The notes under the pieces were generated by a model, which saw only the letters and a list, made by a program, of their open reading frames with translations, was not told the DNA's origin and did not search any database. A program made the translations under genes and the position numbers. Positions 42,900 to 54,145 of a stretch of 64,000 nucleotides of DNA are shown one piece after another. Position 1 is the first letter of the stretch. Each line of letters starts with the position of its first letter. Origin of the DNA: Fusarium oxysporum f. sp. lycopersici 4287 (lineage: Eukaryota > Ascomycota > Sordariomycetes > Hypocreales > Nectriaceae); NCBI RefSeq assembly GCF_000149955.1, contig NC_030996.1, positions 761,467-825,466 of the forward strand, in the 5' to 3' direction.

Positions 42900-45150
42900 C
42901 CCAGACAATGGCCTCCACGATACTCGCATTCCTATTATCTACCGGCTCCGCGATCGACTTGACCTCCTATGCATCTTCCTCGATCTCTTCCCTGTTTTCC
43001 CAACTGACCGATCGCACCGTCAACAGACGAACTCCCTCCACAAAACCTCCCGGACATACCAGCGACTTCCCTTGAGCCAATATGGAACTTCCTATGAGAC
43101 GAGCCCGTCTCGAGGGTGTGACGGTGCGCATACCTAGCTCCTAAGAGACGAGACAAGCATGTCTCTATCGAGACCTCGCCTTCTAATAGCCACCGTACCG
43201 AGCGCGAAGCGATATTGGAGGTCACCACAAACGACCTAGCGAGGTAGACCAAGGCCAGATTTATGCGCGCAATTAAAGTCTCCCTGGAGGACACGAAGCT
43301 CGAGATATCGTTTGCAGATCGGTCACCAGTTTTGGAGTAGTTTGTTAAGGCTTTGGCGTCGGGTAAGGCAACGGAGCGTAAGGTGTTGTGGATCATAATG
43401 GAGACCACTGGGCAGACCCTGAGTTGGTGACCAGGGCGGAGATCTCTTGAAGGTAAGTGGATCCTCGGTCGTGGCTTGTTGATCCAACTGACTGATGTCA
43501 AAGATAGATGCGCTTGTCCAGAAAATCCGCCGAAATGCAAACGCCCCGTCGTGCTAAATCGCAAACCCTCTCGATCCTCTCCTGCCTCAAGTATCAGAAA
43601 TCTAATCATATTGAGCAACACAATACCAGTATCAGCGCGCCTCCCGGTCCACTTCAATCTACCGAATGACCACAAGCTGCAGGAGGGAGATTTGTCAGAA
43701 CCCCAGAAAATCGAAGCTCTTCATCGTCATATACAATCGCCGGCCGCTACTCTTCCGAAACTATGATCGATCTTACTGCCTGCTATGATAATCACGATGA
43801 GATGATCGATCTCGCTGATGATACAGGCCCTGTCCGCCAAGGCGATGTGGCTCCGTCGATACAGCTATATGGCGTCCCAGTCTAAGCAGGCTCCATCGTC
43901 GAGCTGGCCGTTATGGACTCTTCGACCATCACTTCCACTTTTTCTAGGTCGAGTGTGTGGCTGAGTGCGACCAGAAGATCCGTGAAACACTGCGGCCTAG
44001 GGACGCTCGCCGACACGCGGCGCGATTTGTGCATGCACACCTTGCGACAGGGCGACAGCCGAGACCTGCAGGACATCGACGTCGATCCGGACCGCGTGGT
44101 TTAGTGTACGCCCTTTTACTACAAAGAGCGCAACATACAGCAAGCCAGACAATGATCCTATGCAGCTGGCCTGCCGGTAGAACCTGGAGGTCTGCTCCGA
44201 AGGGCAAGACAAATACAGGAAGGAGCTGGGCAGGTCGCTTATCTGCATTGGCTCGGGCGATGGCCAGCAGCAGAGAGGCCTTGAGTCGAGGGATATGCTC
44301 CGCTGAGCTTGGTGAGACCACAGTCTGTGGGTCCCCGCTCATCAACAGCTGCCCTCAATATCGCTGGTGCCGTCGGCAACAATACATCATGTTCCATTGG
44401 TGCTATGGTGATGACGGCGTGTATTGGGGCTCACTCGTGGCCGGCTTTAGGGTCCAGGACGCCGTGAGCAATGCGCCAGACCTGTGGGATACGTGCTAAG
44501 CGAGCTTCTTCAAGACTGAGCTATTTCGGACACTACACCCTCGTCTTATCACTAAAGGGCAGATACTTGGACCCACTCTGGGCCGCCACTGGAGAATACT
44601 TGAACAGCATCTGTGTCATTTGCAGTTTAGACTTGTGGCCGAGAGCTTATGCTCAACTTGCTGAACTTGGTTTTTCAATGGGTTTGCCGGCTGCTTCACC
44701 AAGCATGGCTACTTGGATGGCTGGCGAATGGTCAGGCGCAGCACCTAAGGCTCTGTCCGACCTGGAGACGACCTCCACGACATCGATCATGTCCACTGCT
44801 TGGACCCAGTGAGTGCACCCTACGACGCTGACCACCTCACCAAATCGTCACCACCAGAGAGGGAGACGACTTCTACTACACAGATCGCTCGCAGAAGCAC
44901 ATCGTGCGGAAGCTCGCCAAGCTCCAAGGCCTCTCGGAATCGCACCGATTAACGGCGATATCAACTCGACCAGGAAACAGATTGGGATATAAGTTCCCCA
45001 AACAAGGCATGCGTATTGTACAAACATACAGAGCGCTGGCTTCTCAGCGAAGACGGCATGGTGTCCAAGACCGAGGACCATGGGGCCATCCTTGTGGACA
45101 ACGCGTGTGTAATTTGAGAGACCCTGATGTGAATATCGTCATTAATTTAA
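42900..45150 (+). pseudogene. Decayed multi-exon gene, family not recognised
   Basis: Several plus-strand stretches look protein-like but are broken. One frame contains SHRTEREAILEVTTNDLAR, a TAG at 43245-43247, TKARFMRAIKVSLEDTKLEI and SFADRSPVLE, a TAG at 43338-43340, FVKALASGKATERKVLWIIM and a TGA at 43428-43430. A GT-AG intron-like stretch follows (43453-43506, CTGAC branch). Later stretches include MIDLTACYDNHDEMIDLADD (near 43762), KYRKELGRSLICIGSGDGQQ (near 44214) and FYYTDRSQKHIVRKLAKLQG (near 44870). A 246-codon minus-strand frame overlaps 42935-43675, but the plus reading looks more protein-like. No family assigned. Confidence 0.4.
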
Positions 45151-45587
45151 CATAGCTGGATAGAATAAGATAGCTAGCCGCAATCGAATCCTGTCACATT
45201 ACCTCGACCGAATGATTTGTGTTGTCAAAATATCCTCTGAACGGGTACCTGGTTTTTGAGTTATTGTATTGTGTCTCAAGGCGGATTATATTTAATGATG
45301 AGAAGAGATCATGAAAGCCATCGCAATAGCACTTGGAGGAGGTTTGTCTGCCGTGCTGTTTGTGCGCTATTGCGCAGGTTTCCTTGTTTTTGGCACTCCA
45401 TACAGCTGTCTTACGCCAAGTCTGGTCCCCGCCACTGGCTTCTCATAGGCCTTAGTGGCCGCCTGGAGACGTCAGACCTTGGTCTGATCGAGAAGTGCAG
45501 GGTCCAACCTTGCAGACTTGGATAAGCCATCACGGGCTTCAATAAAATACAAAGATCATCATGTCGTGTATTAAACTGCAGTAAACT

Positions 45588-47261
45588 TCAATTAGATAGC
45601 TCTTTCAATAGCTGTGTTAAACCCCATGGCAGGTTGTCGAATGACAAGGTACCGTCTTCTAGTCCTTTGAAGACTTTCTCGTAGATGTTCGCCACCTCCC
45701 AACTATCCCAGACCCCTTCACGTCTATTCATTGACCGCAGTATCATGATCGATCTGTTCCGAATCTCGGCGTCCGTGCATGAAGCGCAAATTGTAGAAAG
45801 CTCGCGAACTAGATGGCCGTCAAAAGCAAACATCGGCCGGGTTTGAGAGTTTTCTAGCGCAACAATCTGCTCAATCTTACTGAGTATTCTTTCGTAGTCA
45901 CTCTTCGCGAACCCTGTGTTGTGAGGGTCTGTGTTGAGGAAAGCTGACCATGTTGTCTGATACAGTGATAACACTGCCAAGCGACGTTTCTCCAGGGTTC
46001 CAAATGGAGTTATCTGGACAGACATGACAAAGAGTTGCATCCTTGAAGTCCATGAAAGGAAGAGGGGTTTTATTAAATCCAGGGCATGGATGAACGACTC
46101 GGTTGCTGCTTGTGCAAGGCTCTTGCAGCCGACTTTCTGATCGATGTCGGGTAGAGTGTCACTGCCAAAGAGGCATTCATCGAAGAATGCGTTCAAGGCC
46201 GACAGAGAGACTTCTGCCTCCGTGATAGTCAAGAAGGGCGTTTTGGGATTACCCATATCTATCTCTGGGGCGCACTGGGTGATATTAGAGAAGGCCGTAT
46301 CTCCTGTGAAAGCACCGACACTCTTTCCAAGAGAGGAGAACATTGCGGCTAACGTCTTAAAAACTCCGGCATTCCGGTCTTCTGGTGGGCAGCTCGTTCC
46401 GTTCGGTGATGTTTCCGGCGATCGAGCGGCGCGTAGTGATTCTAGAAGTTGATAACCGGCGCGAAGATGGCGCACCGAGTCTGCGTAACGGCGGTGTAAG
46501 TTCTCGATGCATATAAATATCGTACAACATAGTAATGCGGTCTGTATGTTGGAGGCAGAATTCTCTGCCATGACTGGACGTATTAGAGCAATAGCTTCGC
46601 TGTATTTGAGATTCGCTTGGTAGTCGTAGTCGATAGAATGGCTCAAGTTGTTGAGGTTCCCTGGGTATGATGCGAGGAACCGCTGATGAGAAGCCCCCAG
46701 TGCACATAGCGCGTGTTTAATGGCAACGTTTGAGTAGGATAGTGGTAATATGATATCGTGCCAGAACTCTCTTGAGCCATCAATCATTTCAAGGTCAGGG
46801 ATCACCCATTCCCTCGTATGGTAATAGAGAGCATTATCAGCTGTGTTGGCCAACACTCCGCCTGTCAAAGCTGGGCGTAATGTACTAGGCCCGTTGGTCA
46901 TTTCATCGGACTTCGGATGCAATGGCAACTCATATGACGAAGTGCCGCTGACGTAAAGCGGCTCGGGGCTACTCTGAGAATAGCCATCGCATGTCCATTT
47001 GTCTCTCAAGCAACGAAGACAGGAAGGTTTTCCCTCGTCACATTTCAAGTGGCGACGTCTGCAACACTAGATTAGTCCTACAGCTCGTGCCATTCGCTAT
47101 TATCCGAGTAACTGACTTGCTATATTACCAATCAGCCCGAGTTTCTTCTGCCGACCCGAGGTCTCAGAAACTTACCAAGTTTTGCAACCTGTTCTGACCT
47201 TGGGAACCTTGGCCCTGGTTCGCTTCTTTGGTGGGTGATCTTGAGGTTGTATGGTGGCCAT
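45588..47261 (-). pseudogene. Zn2Cys6 transcription factor with interrupted zinc cluster
   Basis: Exon 1 (47176-47261; ATG at 47261, MATIQPQDHPPKKRTRAKVP) ends in a GT donor; exon 2 (45588-47058) follows an AG acceptor. Joining them gives VRTGCKT, then TGA, then RRHLKCDEGKPSCLRCLRD and KWTCDGY. Relatives have C-x2-C-R-R-R-H-L-K-C, so the second zinc Cys and one Arg are missing at the junction. The simplest explanation is loss of three bases at the end of exon 1. The other 486 codons are open and include a fungal-specific regulator C-terminal half (LLCCTIFICIENLHRRYADS). A non-standard splice (GT-TG) would restore the Cys, so a live gene is not excluded. No target is suggested by neighbours. 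Confidence 0.7.
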
Positions 47262-48034
47262 GGTGATCCATTTGTTACGAGAGGGCTAACCAGAGCTACA
47301 TATTGGGGAGCCTGGTTTGACTTATAACATCACCAGTATGAATAGGGCTGTGCTAGCTCGTGATGGTTGACTCGTCCAAGCGTTCGCTGCAACCCCCATG
47401 CCCGCGGGCCACCGTAGCCCGCAAGCTCATTGGTACTGCCGTAACTCGACCCCACCGTGGGCCGCTGTTTCATGTCGCCGACTTAGCCGAGAAGCGAAAT
47501 GCTTTTAAGCGACTTTTCCTTTTTAATGATGGATATTTCGTATTCCCGAGGGATCTAGCTCGTGTCAAGAGACTACTTGCCGTATTTGTACTAATGCGTG
47601 TCTTAAGTGACAGTTTCGTCTTAATTTTATCTCCACGCTAGTCCTCGATATCCGGGCTACAGGGCTAGCCAACATCACTGCCACCACGATTATGTCACCG
47701 CGGAAATGAGGCGCGTGATTCTTATTGGATATCTGCACTAACATGGAACTTCACTTTGTCCCATGATGAACCGACGTAATGAAGTGCGGAGGTTTCCCCA
47801 AATGGCAATCCCTGTAGGTTAAAAATATGCTTGGAAATAGGATTGGAACTAGGCATCATTTGAATTTGTTACGGCAGATGCAGAGCTATCGTCACGACTT
47901 CTCAATGAAGTCTTCTCAATGGCCAAGTCATGGGGCCCCTTTGCGAGTTCTCTCGCATTTCCTAGAACCACGGTACCATCAATATAAGTAGTCAGATCTT
48001 GCTGACGAACCAGAATGGCAAATCAACAATCACC
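47262..48034. other. Intergenic, no supported gene
   Basis: Divergent region between the damaged regulator and the glycosyltransferase. A 93-codon plus frame at 47360 has no family motif. TATAAG at 47987-47992 lies about 45 bp upstream of the glycosyltransferase start. Confidence 0.4.
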
Positions 48035-49132
48035 ATGCTTCAACTCAAGCGACTACCATGGTCAACAGCAGCCGTTGCTTTAAAAGCAGTCATTGTTCTC
48101 TTTGGCATCCTCCTTTGCTACCAAGCCTACACATTCTACGGTGAATGGAGCTGGCCGAAATCTTTTACTTATGGCACCACTCAAGATCCTGTTTCTCTTG
48201 TTCACCCTCATGGTGGAAGCCAATGTTTACCCTCGCTGAACTCCTCCCTTCTACTAGAAGCAAAGACGATACGGAATGCATGCCGGCATATGCCTCCATA
48301 CCCATCCTCAGACGTACGAATCGGAAGAGTCACTGCACACTTTGGCTCGGTTCAGGAGCACTACCAGAAGGCGCTGCGTACGCATGTACTGCATAGCATG
48401 ATCCATGACAACGACCTGGAGGTAATGTGTACTCCAGTTGTTGATTCGCTCTGGAACAAACCTGCCTTCATCCTGTCCCTCCTCTTGGACGAGATGGTGA
48501 AACCTGCCCAGGAACGGTTGGAATGGCTATTCTGGGTGGACCGCGACACCTTGATTCTCGATCAGTGTCGTCCTTTATCAAGCTTTCTTTCGCCTCACGA
48601 CGTTGATGAGTCTGATGAAACCGAAGACACAGACGACTCAGAGTCCGAGCGAAGCAACGAGACGAAGTACGATGACATACATCTCTTGGTGACTAACGAC
48701 TGGAACGGCCTTAACAATGGCGTTTTCTTCGTCCGGGTTAACCAATGGGCAATTGAGCTGTTCAGCGACATCGCTGCATTTCGATACTACAGACCCAACG
48801 TTTCGCTTCCATTCACTGAGCAAAGCGCCATGGAGATCATTATGAATGAACCAAAGTTCAAAGCAAACGTTCAAGTTATTCCTCAAGAATGGTTCAACAC
48901 TTATCCTAAAGGGTCGCCCACAGACTTCGTTGAGAAGGCGGACGAAGATGGCTTGGAGGACTATCATGCGAGACGAGGGGACTTCCTACTACATTTTGCA
49001 GGTCGTGGTGGAAGGGATAAGTTGATCAACGAGTGGACCGAGATGTTGGAGGGTACCAGAAGTATATGGCCGAAAGAGGAGGTTCAAAGGAATGCGACGA
49101 CAAGCATTAGGGGGTTTTGGTCCGGGCTCTGA
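48035..49132 (+). CDS. GT34 glycosyltransferase (GMA12/MNN10 family)
   Basis: Single-exon, 365 residues, ATG at 48035; the frame upstream opens only at TTG. It is a type II Golgi protein: a short N-terminus, a membrane anchor AAVALKAVIVLFGILLCYQA (residues 10-29), then the lumenal domain. The catalytic block LEWLFWVDRDTLILD (near residue 162) contains the DxD-like metal/nucleotide-sugar site. LLVTNDWNGLNNGVFFVRVN, FTEQSAMEIIM, VIPQEWFNTYP and DFLLHFAG follow in family order. An acidic Asp/Glu/Ser insert (DESDETEDTDDSESE) sits after the DxD block. It probably transfers galactose or mannose onto glycans. Confidence 0.88.
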   Translation: MLQLKRLPWSTAAVALKAVIVLFGILLCYQAYTFYGEWSWPKSFTYGTTQDPVSLVHPHGGSQCLPSLNSSLLLEAKTIRNACRHMPPYPSSDVRIGRVTAHFGSVQEHYQKALRTHVLHSMIHDNDLEVMCTPVVDSLWNKPAFILSLLLDEMVKPAQERLEWLFWVDRDTLILDQCRPLSSFLSPHDVDESDETEDTDDSESERSNETKYDDIHLLVTNDWNGLNNGVFFVRVNQWAIELFSDIAAFRYYRPNVSLPFTEQSAMEIIMNEPKFKANVQVIPQEWFNTYPKGSPTDFVEKADEDGLEDYHARRGDFLLHFAGRGGRDKLINEWTEMLEGTRSIWPKEEVQRNATTSIRGFWSGL

Positions 49133-49553
49133 ACCATCGAGCTGAGAGGCGATCTGGAATAGCTTTTATCATTATATATAATTAGATTTCAAAGCATTCT
49201 TATCATCAATTAATAATTCTGCTATTTAAACAAGCACGTATTTGCGTTATAGAAAGAATGAACTGTTTTACTTGCATGATGAACTCCTGTTACTCCTATA
49301 CTTACCCGGCACGCATTTCTGACAGTCCCAGGCCTGAAGGCACGCGTATAAATACCGTCTCAAAAAGACTATATATCCAGGTAGAAGAAACACTCCTAGA
49401 TATATATGCAAGAAAGGTAAATTGCAAACATTGCAAATTTTCTCTTTCATCGCGAGCGCCATGGTGTTTGGAAGCCAGTTAGAGTAAAAATGGTAAGCGA
49501 CGCGCGGAGAACTTGAGCCGCAACTCGACTTTAGTCTAACATCCAATTGACAC
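49133..49553. other. Intergenic between glycosyltransferase and tRNA-Val
   Basis: AT-rich 3' region; no gene recognised. Confidence 0.5.
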
Positions 49554-49627
49554 GGTTCCGTGGTCTAGTTGGTTATGGCATCTCGTTAACACCGAGAAGG
49601 TCCCCGGTTCGATCCCGGGCGGAACCA
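49554..49627 (+). tRNA. tRNA-Val (AAC)
   Basis: Complete cloverleaf without intron. The acceptor stem GGTTCCG pairs with CGGAACC, followed by discriminator A. The D arm contains TAGTTGGTTA. The anticodon stem-loop CTCGTTAACACCGAG gives anticodon AAC. The T arm is CCCGGTTCGATCCCGGG. CCA is not encoded, as expected in eukaryotes. Confidence 0.95.
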
Positions 49628-50420
49628 CGTTTTTGCCCTATGCCCATCCAGTGATACGTATTTTTGCGTCGGTATGTTGTTGGGGACATTACCCAGCAGG
49701 TTGTATCATTGCTAAAGGGTTTAGAATCCAAGTTGAAGCGGCAAAGCATTTTTTTTGCATTGAAAGCCCTCCATGTATAAAAGATCGAGCAGGACAGCTA
49801 TGGCTTGAGACACCTTCCACCAATATCTGCTCGCACACACCAAGCAATTCATGAGGCTTGTCTGCAAACAGAACAATAAAAAAACCCCTAGAGAAGACAA
49901 ACATTGGTTAGCATTCGGGATCTGCAATCAGCCTGCGAAGGCCGGCCGTTCAGGCCAGACTCTTAGTGGCGTGAGACGGCCGGAATACAATAGGAATTTT
50001 ATCGCCATATCCATGGCGTTCAATTATCATAAAATTAAGACTTAAGCCTCACAGGGGACGTTATGCTGCTAAGCCATTTGCAAGTTACCAACGCTCTGCA
50101 AATTCAGCCCTACCATCAAGTGTCTTTGTCTCGGGACCTTACTATACTTCATCCGGCGCCCAGAAACGGGCTGCTGATGCGCACCATGGAAAGTTCCGCT
50201 TGGAAGGACTCGCACAATAGCAATGAGGCTGAGGAGCTGAAAAGCTTTAGCAGGCAGCTTGTACTGAAAGTGGCTGGCTGCAACGATGTTCTGGGTCCTT
50301 GGCATCTAACCATGAGTATGCGAACGACGACCAGTTTTGAGTATTTAATACAATGCTATATTCTGCATTCGGCAGATAAAACCTTATACGTTTATCAAGA
50401 CTCACTCAGCGAGGTTTGCA
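49628..50420. other. Intergenic, no supported gene
   Basis: Short frames only. No repeat or RNA gene recognised apart from the preceding tRNA. Confidence 0.45.
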
Positions 50421-52159
50421 ATGAAGGCTTTTTCATTTTACATACTCCTCGGAGCCCTTTTCTCTCGTACTGATGCTGCTGAGCAGAAACACATCGATGA
50501 AGCCTGCAGCGATGTTTGGGGAGTCATCAACTGTGATAGCAGTATTACATATCCGAACTACCCGAGACCCGTTAATGGTAGGATACCGCAGCTTCCAGCA
50601 CTTTCCCAGCTAACCTCAATGATACAGACATCAACGGTATACAGATTGATACAGAAATTGTGCCTAAAGAAGTGAATATCTGCGACGCTGTCCGAGACGC
50701 ACTTGGCAGTGACGACTTTGTGAATAACACCGAAATGTATTGCACTTGTCTCTCAAATGCCGTTTACTGGGGCAGCAGTTCGAATGCTAAGCCCAGTTTC
50801 GATAGTCAGATCAATGCGCATATAACGGGGCCATATCTTGACTGGATACACAAAGATGAAACTCTATGTTAAGTTGATCGTGTCGCATTCATCGTTGGCT
50901 AACCTTCCAAAGTGTCTTTCCAACAATGATTACACCATAATAACAGACAGAGCATCGGTGGTCAAGAACCAGCTTGCAGCTACGAATGGCTGGACCTTCG
51001 TTCGAGCTCCCGAGGTATGTCGGCCCATTGACACAATGTTGTGTATTGAACAGCCACTAATAAAGTTTTAAAGTGACGTAGCAACGTACAAGAGGCTTTC
51101 CAAAGCAGTCATGTCATGCTATACCGGAACATGCGACGGACCGAAAGTTCGTGCCATTTTCGCCAGTTACGTTGAAAACGCAGACAGCGTCATCGATAGC
51201 GATTTTGTCCGGATGCTGAACAAATGGGTTACTTGTTCAAATCTCTCAAGAAAAGGACAACAGATGTTCAGACCTATTCGAAGCTAGTTCAAGCGCATCT
51301 GAAGACTCTTTCCTCCAAAGTCAACTCAGTCAAGGCCAACGTCTGCAAAAACAATGCCTGTAAAGGATCGACGCCGGCCAACGCGTTCAAGAAGTGTAAG
51401 ACAAATCGTACCAAGCCTGGGAGGTTTGGCTAACTCTGGAAAAATGCAAGCACAGTCGCAACAGTCAAGAGTCTGCAAGGTGTTCCTATCGCTGCAGGGA
51501 AGGCACTTGCAAACATCCCCAAGATGACGCAGATTACTCGGAACGCCATCAAGTATACCACAACTCCGTCGGATGAGGCTTGTTATCTAAATTTGATGAA
51601 CGAATAACAGATAAACCCTTTGAAAGACATCATCAAGGCCTTCAGAGTGACTCAATATCTCCCACAGGCAGCAGAAGGCTTGAAGAAGCTCACTGGGACT
51701 TTCAACCTCATCAGCAATCATGCAGGCGCCGCAAAGACTGCTGCTACGACAATCAATCAGATCCTGTCTGTCAAGTGGGCCAGAAACTCTGAGCTGTCCA
51801 AGACGGCATCAGGCCGCAAAGTTCGTGATGGCCTTATCAGTATTCAGAGGAGCTTCAGGAACGATCTGAAAGGCCCTCTCGATAACCTCATCAAAGCCAA
51901 CAAAGCAGTAGAAGATATTCTAATTCAGCTACCTCTTCAGAAGAAGAGACTTGAATTTTCTTCTGGTAGTGTCTCTTACAGCCGCTGGACCAACGCTCGA
52001 ATGCCTGTGCCGTGCAAGAAAGAGGACACAAAGTTTTATTCGATTGGGGGATTTCCGGCGATTTATACCTACCAGCAAGTCCAGGGTTGCGAATTTGGTC
52101 CGACAAAGGTTCCATTCATTAAAAATGTCATTCCATATATGAAGTATCGCTTTGTTTGA
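50421..52159 (+). pseudogene. Multi-exon secreted protein, degraded
   Basis: ATG at 50421 starts a signal peptide (MKAFSFYILLGALFSRTDAA). Intron 1 (50578-50627) joins cleanly to DINGIQIDTEIVPKEVN and EMYCTCLSNAVYWG. After that, order is lost: the junction near 50867-50915 (before KCLSNNDYTI) is off by one base, the next near 51015-51074 also fails, and the frame changes around 51224-51290 (SYVENADSVIDSDFVRMLN versus YSKLVQAHLKTLSSKV). A later intron (51394-51455) joins correctly into SLQGVPIAAGKALANIPKMT. An in-frame TAA at 51605-51607 then precedes DIIKAFRVTQYLPQAAEGLK up to the true-looking end IPYMKYRFV. The original was probably a secreted helical protein of around 500 residues. No family recognised. 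Confidence 0.65.
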
Positions 52160-52867
52160 TACTTGTGGACCTTTGATGAAGCATCGTTGAATACGGCTTT
52201 CACAAGTTGCATGGGCAATTTGTAAAGGGATCTATGGACTTACGCAGGCTAAGATAGATTTTATACTTATGCGAGGAATCTTGAGCTGTTTGGTAGTAGA
52301 CTTGTTGCTTTATACTCCTAGTATCTGCTGGTATGTGAGGCAGAGTAAATTCTGTACCTATCTGGCCGAGACATGATCTCGATTCTTCAGTGTCACTCGC
52401 CAACTACGGGCTAGTCGCGGCTTAGCCCTAATCTCATCCCTCACCGATGTCTTTCCTTTTCATTTTCTTTCATTCTTTGCATTGTCCCGTGATACCCTAT
52501 TACCCCATGAAAACACTAACCCCGCAAAACTGCTCCATGGTCCGGGGAAATTCGGGGCACTAGTCCGGGCTGGTGCATACCTATTAGCTAACGGTTTCCT
52601 CCACAATCAATAAAGTCTGAGTTTTAACTCCTGCACTTCGACGCCACTGCATATGGAGAATAATACGGTGGTAATGATGGGTTAACTATTACCTAAATGT
52701 TGAGACGCGGCTCGAGAAAAGCAAAGGCAAGAAAATTCTGCAGAGTGCAGGGGCGATGTATCTATAAAAGGCGGCCATGCCAAGTCCTGAGGCTCAATAT
52801 TCTCCTTCGGACGACTTGATAAAGTTGACTAGCCTGAGAATTATCGAAAAGCTGTACAAGGAACATC
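52160..52867. promoter_or_regulatory. Upstream region of the acetate carrier
   Basis: No gene seen. CCCCGC at 52522-52527 and GGGGC-containing stretches could be CreA-type sites, which would fit a glucose-repressed acetate carrier. TATAAAAG at 52762-52769 lies about 100 bp before the start. Confidence 0.35.
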
Positions 52868-53772
52868 ATGGCCACCAAAAGTATCGAAGAGATCCGCTCT
52901 CACTCACCGAGCCCTTTGGCTCTGGGTTTGGGTCAACAAATCGGCAATCCTGTATGTCACCTGCCATATCTCCTATCCAAACTGCAACTAACGTGGCTGG
53001 TTAGTCCCCATTGGCCATGGGCACCTTCGCCACTACACTTCTCACTCTGTCTTTGTCCATGATGGGATTCCGTGGAGTTGAGACCCAGACAATCTTCATT
53101 GGCAACCTTTGCTTTGCCGCTGGCCTTTGCATGTTTGTCTCTGCTCAGTGGGAGATGGCCCGCGGTAACACCTTCGGTTACTCTGCATTGAGCGCCTATG
53201 GTGAGTGACTAACACGGATCTCGACGTAGAAGCTGTTATTTGAAGCTAATCACTCATCTAGCTGTTTTCTATGGTGGTTACGGCGTCATCCTGTGTCCAT
53301 CGCTCGGTGTCCTTGAGTCGTATGGCGGACCCACACCCGAGTATCATAACGCTTTGGGATTCTACGTTCTGAGTAGGTCTCTATTGGTGCTTATCATTAT
53401 CCAATAGCTAACCTTTATGTAGTTTGGGCAGTCTTGACACTGTTTTTCATGCTTGGATCAGCTCCAATGTAAGAAACCTACCATTTTCTGATCCCCGTGA
53501 CGCTCACAAACATTAGTAATCTGGTCTCCTTTGGCATCTTTACCACTATCTTCTTCTGCTTCACCCTTGACGCGGCCTCCAACTTCGCCCATGCTGATGG
53601 AAAGGTCGAGGTTGCAAAGAATCTCATGAAAGCTGCCGGTGTATTTGGATTTGTCTCCGGTCTTTTGGGATACTACAGCTGTGCTGCCGTTATGTGCGCT
53701 GATGCACTTCCATTCGAGCTGCCTTGCGGGGATACGTCAAGATTCTTCAAAAAGACTCGCAAGCAATTGTGA
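52868..53772 (+). CDS. Acetate/succinate carrier, GPR1/FUN34/YaaH (Ato) family
   Basis: Five exons join in frame: 52868-52951, 53005-53200, 53262-53372, 53423-53468 and 53517-53772, giving 230 residues. The start at ATG 52868 (MATKSIEEIRSHSPS) is chosen because the frame from there gives the family N-terminus. Six membrane segments follow, opening with the GNPSPLAMGTFATTLLTLSL block (family NPxPLGL-like) and including NLCFAAGLCMFVSAQWEMAR-G, SAYAVFYGGYGVILCPSLG and a C-terminal SGLLGYYSCAAVMCAD. Family members import acetate or succinate with protons or act as ammonium/acetate exporters at the plasma membrane. Confidence 0.9.
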
Positions 53773-54079
53773 CTGCTTCTTGATCGGTAGCATTGAGAAT
53801 GAGGAAAGATTGAATTTATGTGATCAAAGTATTTATGAGAAGAATGATATCGCATTGGATGAGGCCACCGAAAACTATGGAATGACACTGATCGAGCATC
53901 AACGACTGAATATTCTTGACACTCTTCCCGTTCGTCCCCCTTAATTTAACTCAAATATCCATCGCTATCAATGTTCCTCTTGACGAGGATATTATTGAGG
54001 TTCAAGACAGAAGGGAGCCTCGGGCGGCAACAAAACATATGATTTCTATCCTAAGGGATGAAAAGACTCAGGTAAACTC
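53773..54079. other. 3' region of the acetate carrier, no supported gene
   Basis: A short plus frame continues past the stop in another phase without domain evidence. Nothing else is seen before the repeat fragment. Confidence 0.45.
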
Positions 54080-54145
54080 GTCGTAAGCTTAGGCAAATTT
54101 AGTATATACTGGTGGAACTTTAGACTAGTCTTTTTGGCACGTCGT
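54080..54145 (+). repeat. Dispersed repeat, partial copy C
   Basis: AAATTTAGTATATACT and CTTTAGACTAGTCTTTTTGGCA resemble AAGTTTAGTATATCTT and CTTTAGACTAATTTATTTTGGC of copy B, in the same order and spacing. Only about 65 bp is recognisable. It directly abuts the broken end of the DEAH helicase relic. Confidence 0.45.

Noticed and set aside
42935..43675. 246-codon open frame on the minus strand
   Set aside because: No family motif and a low-complexity Ser/Arg/Gly composition. It overlaps a plus-strand reading that looks more like decayed protein; probably a shadow frame.
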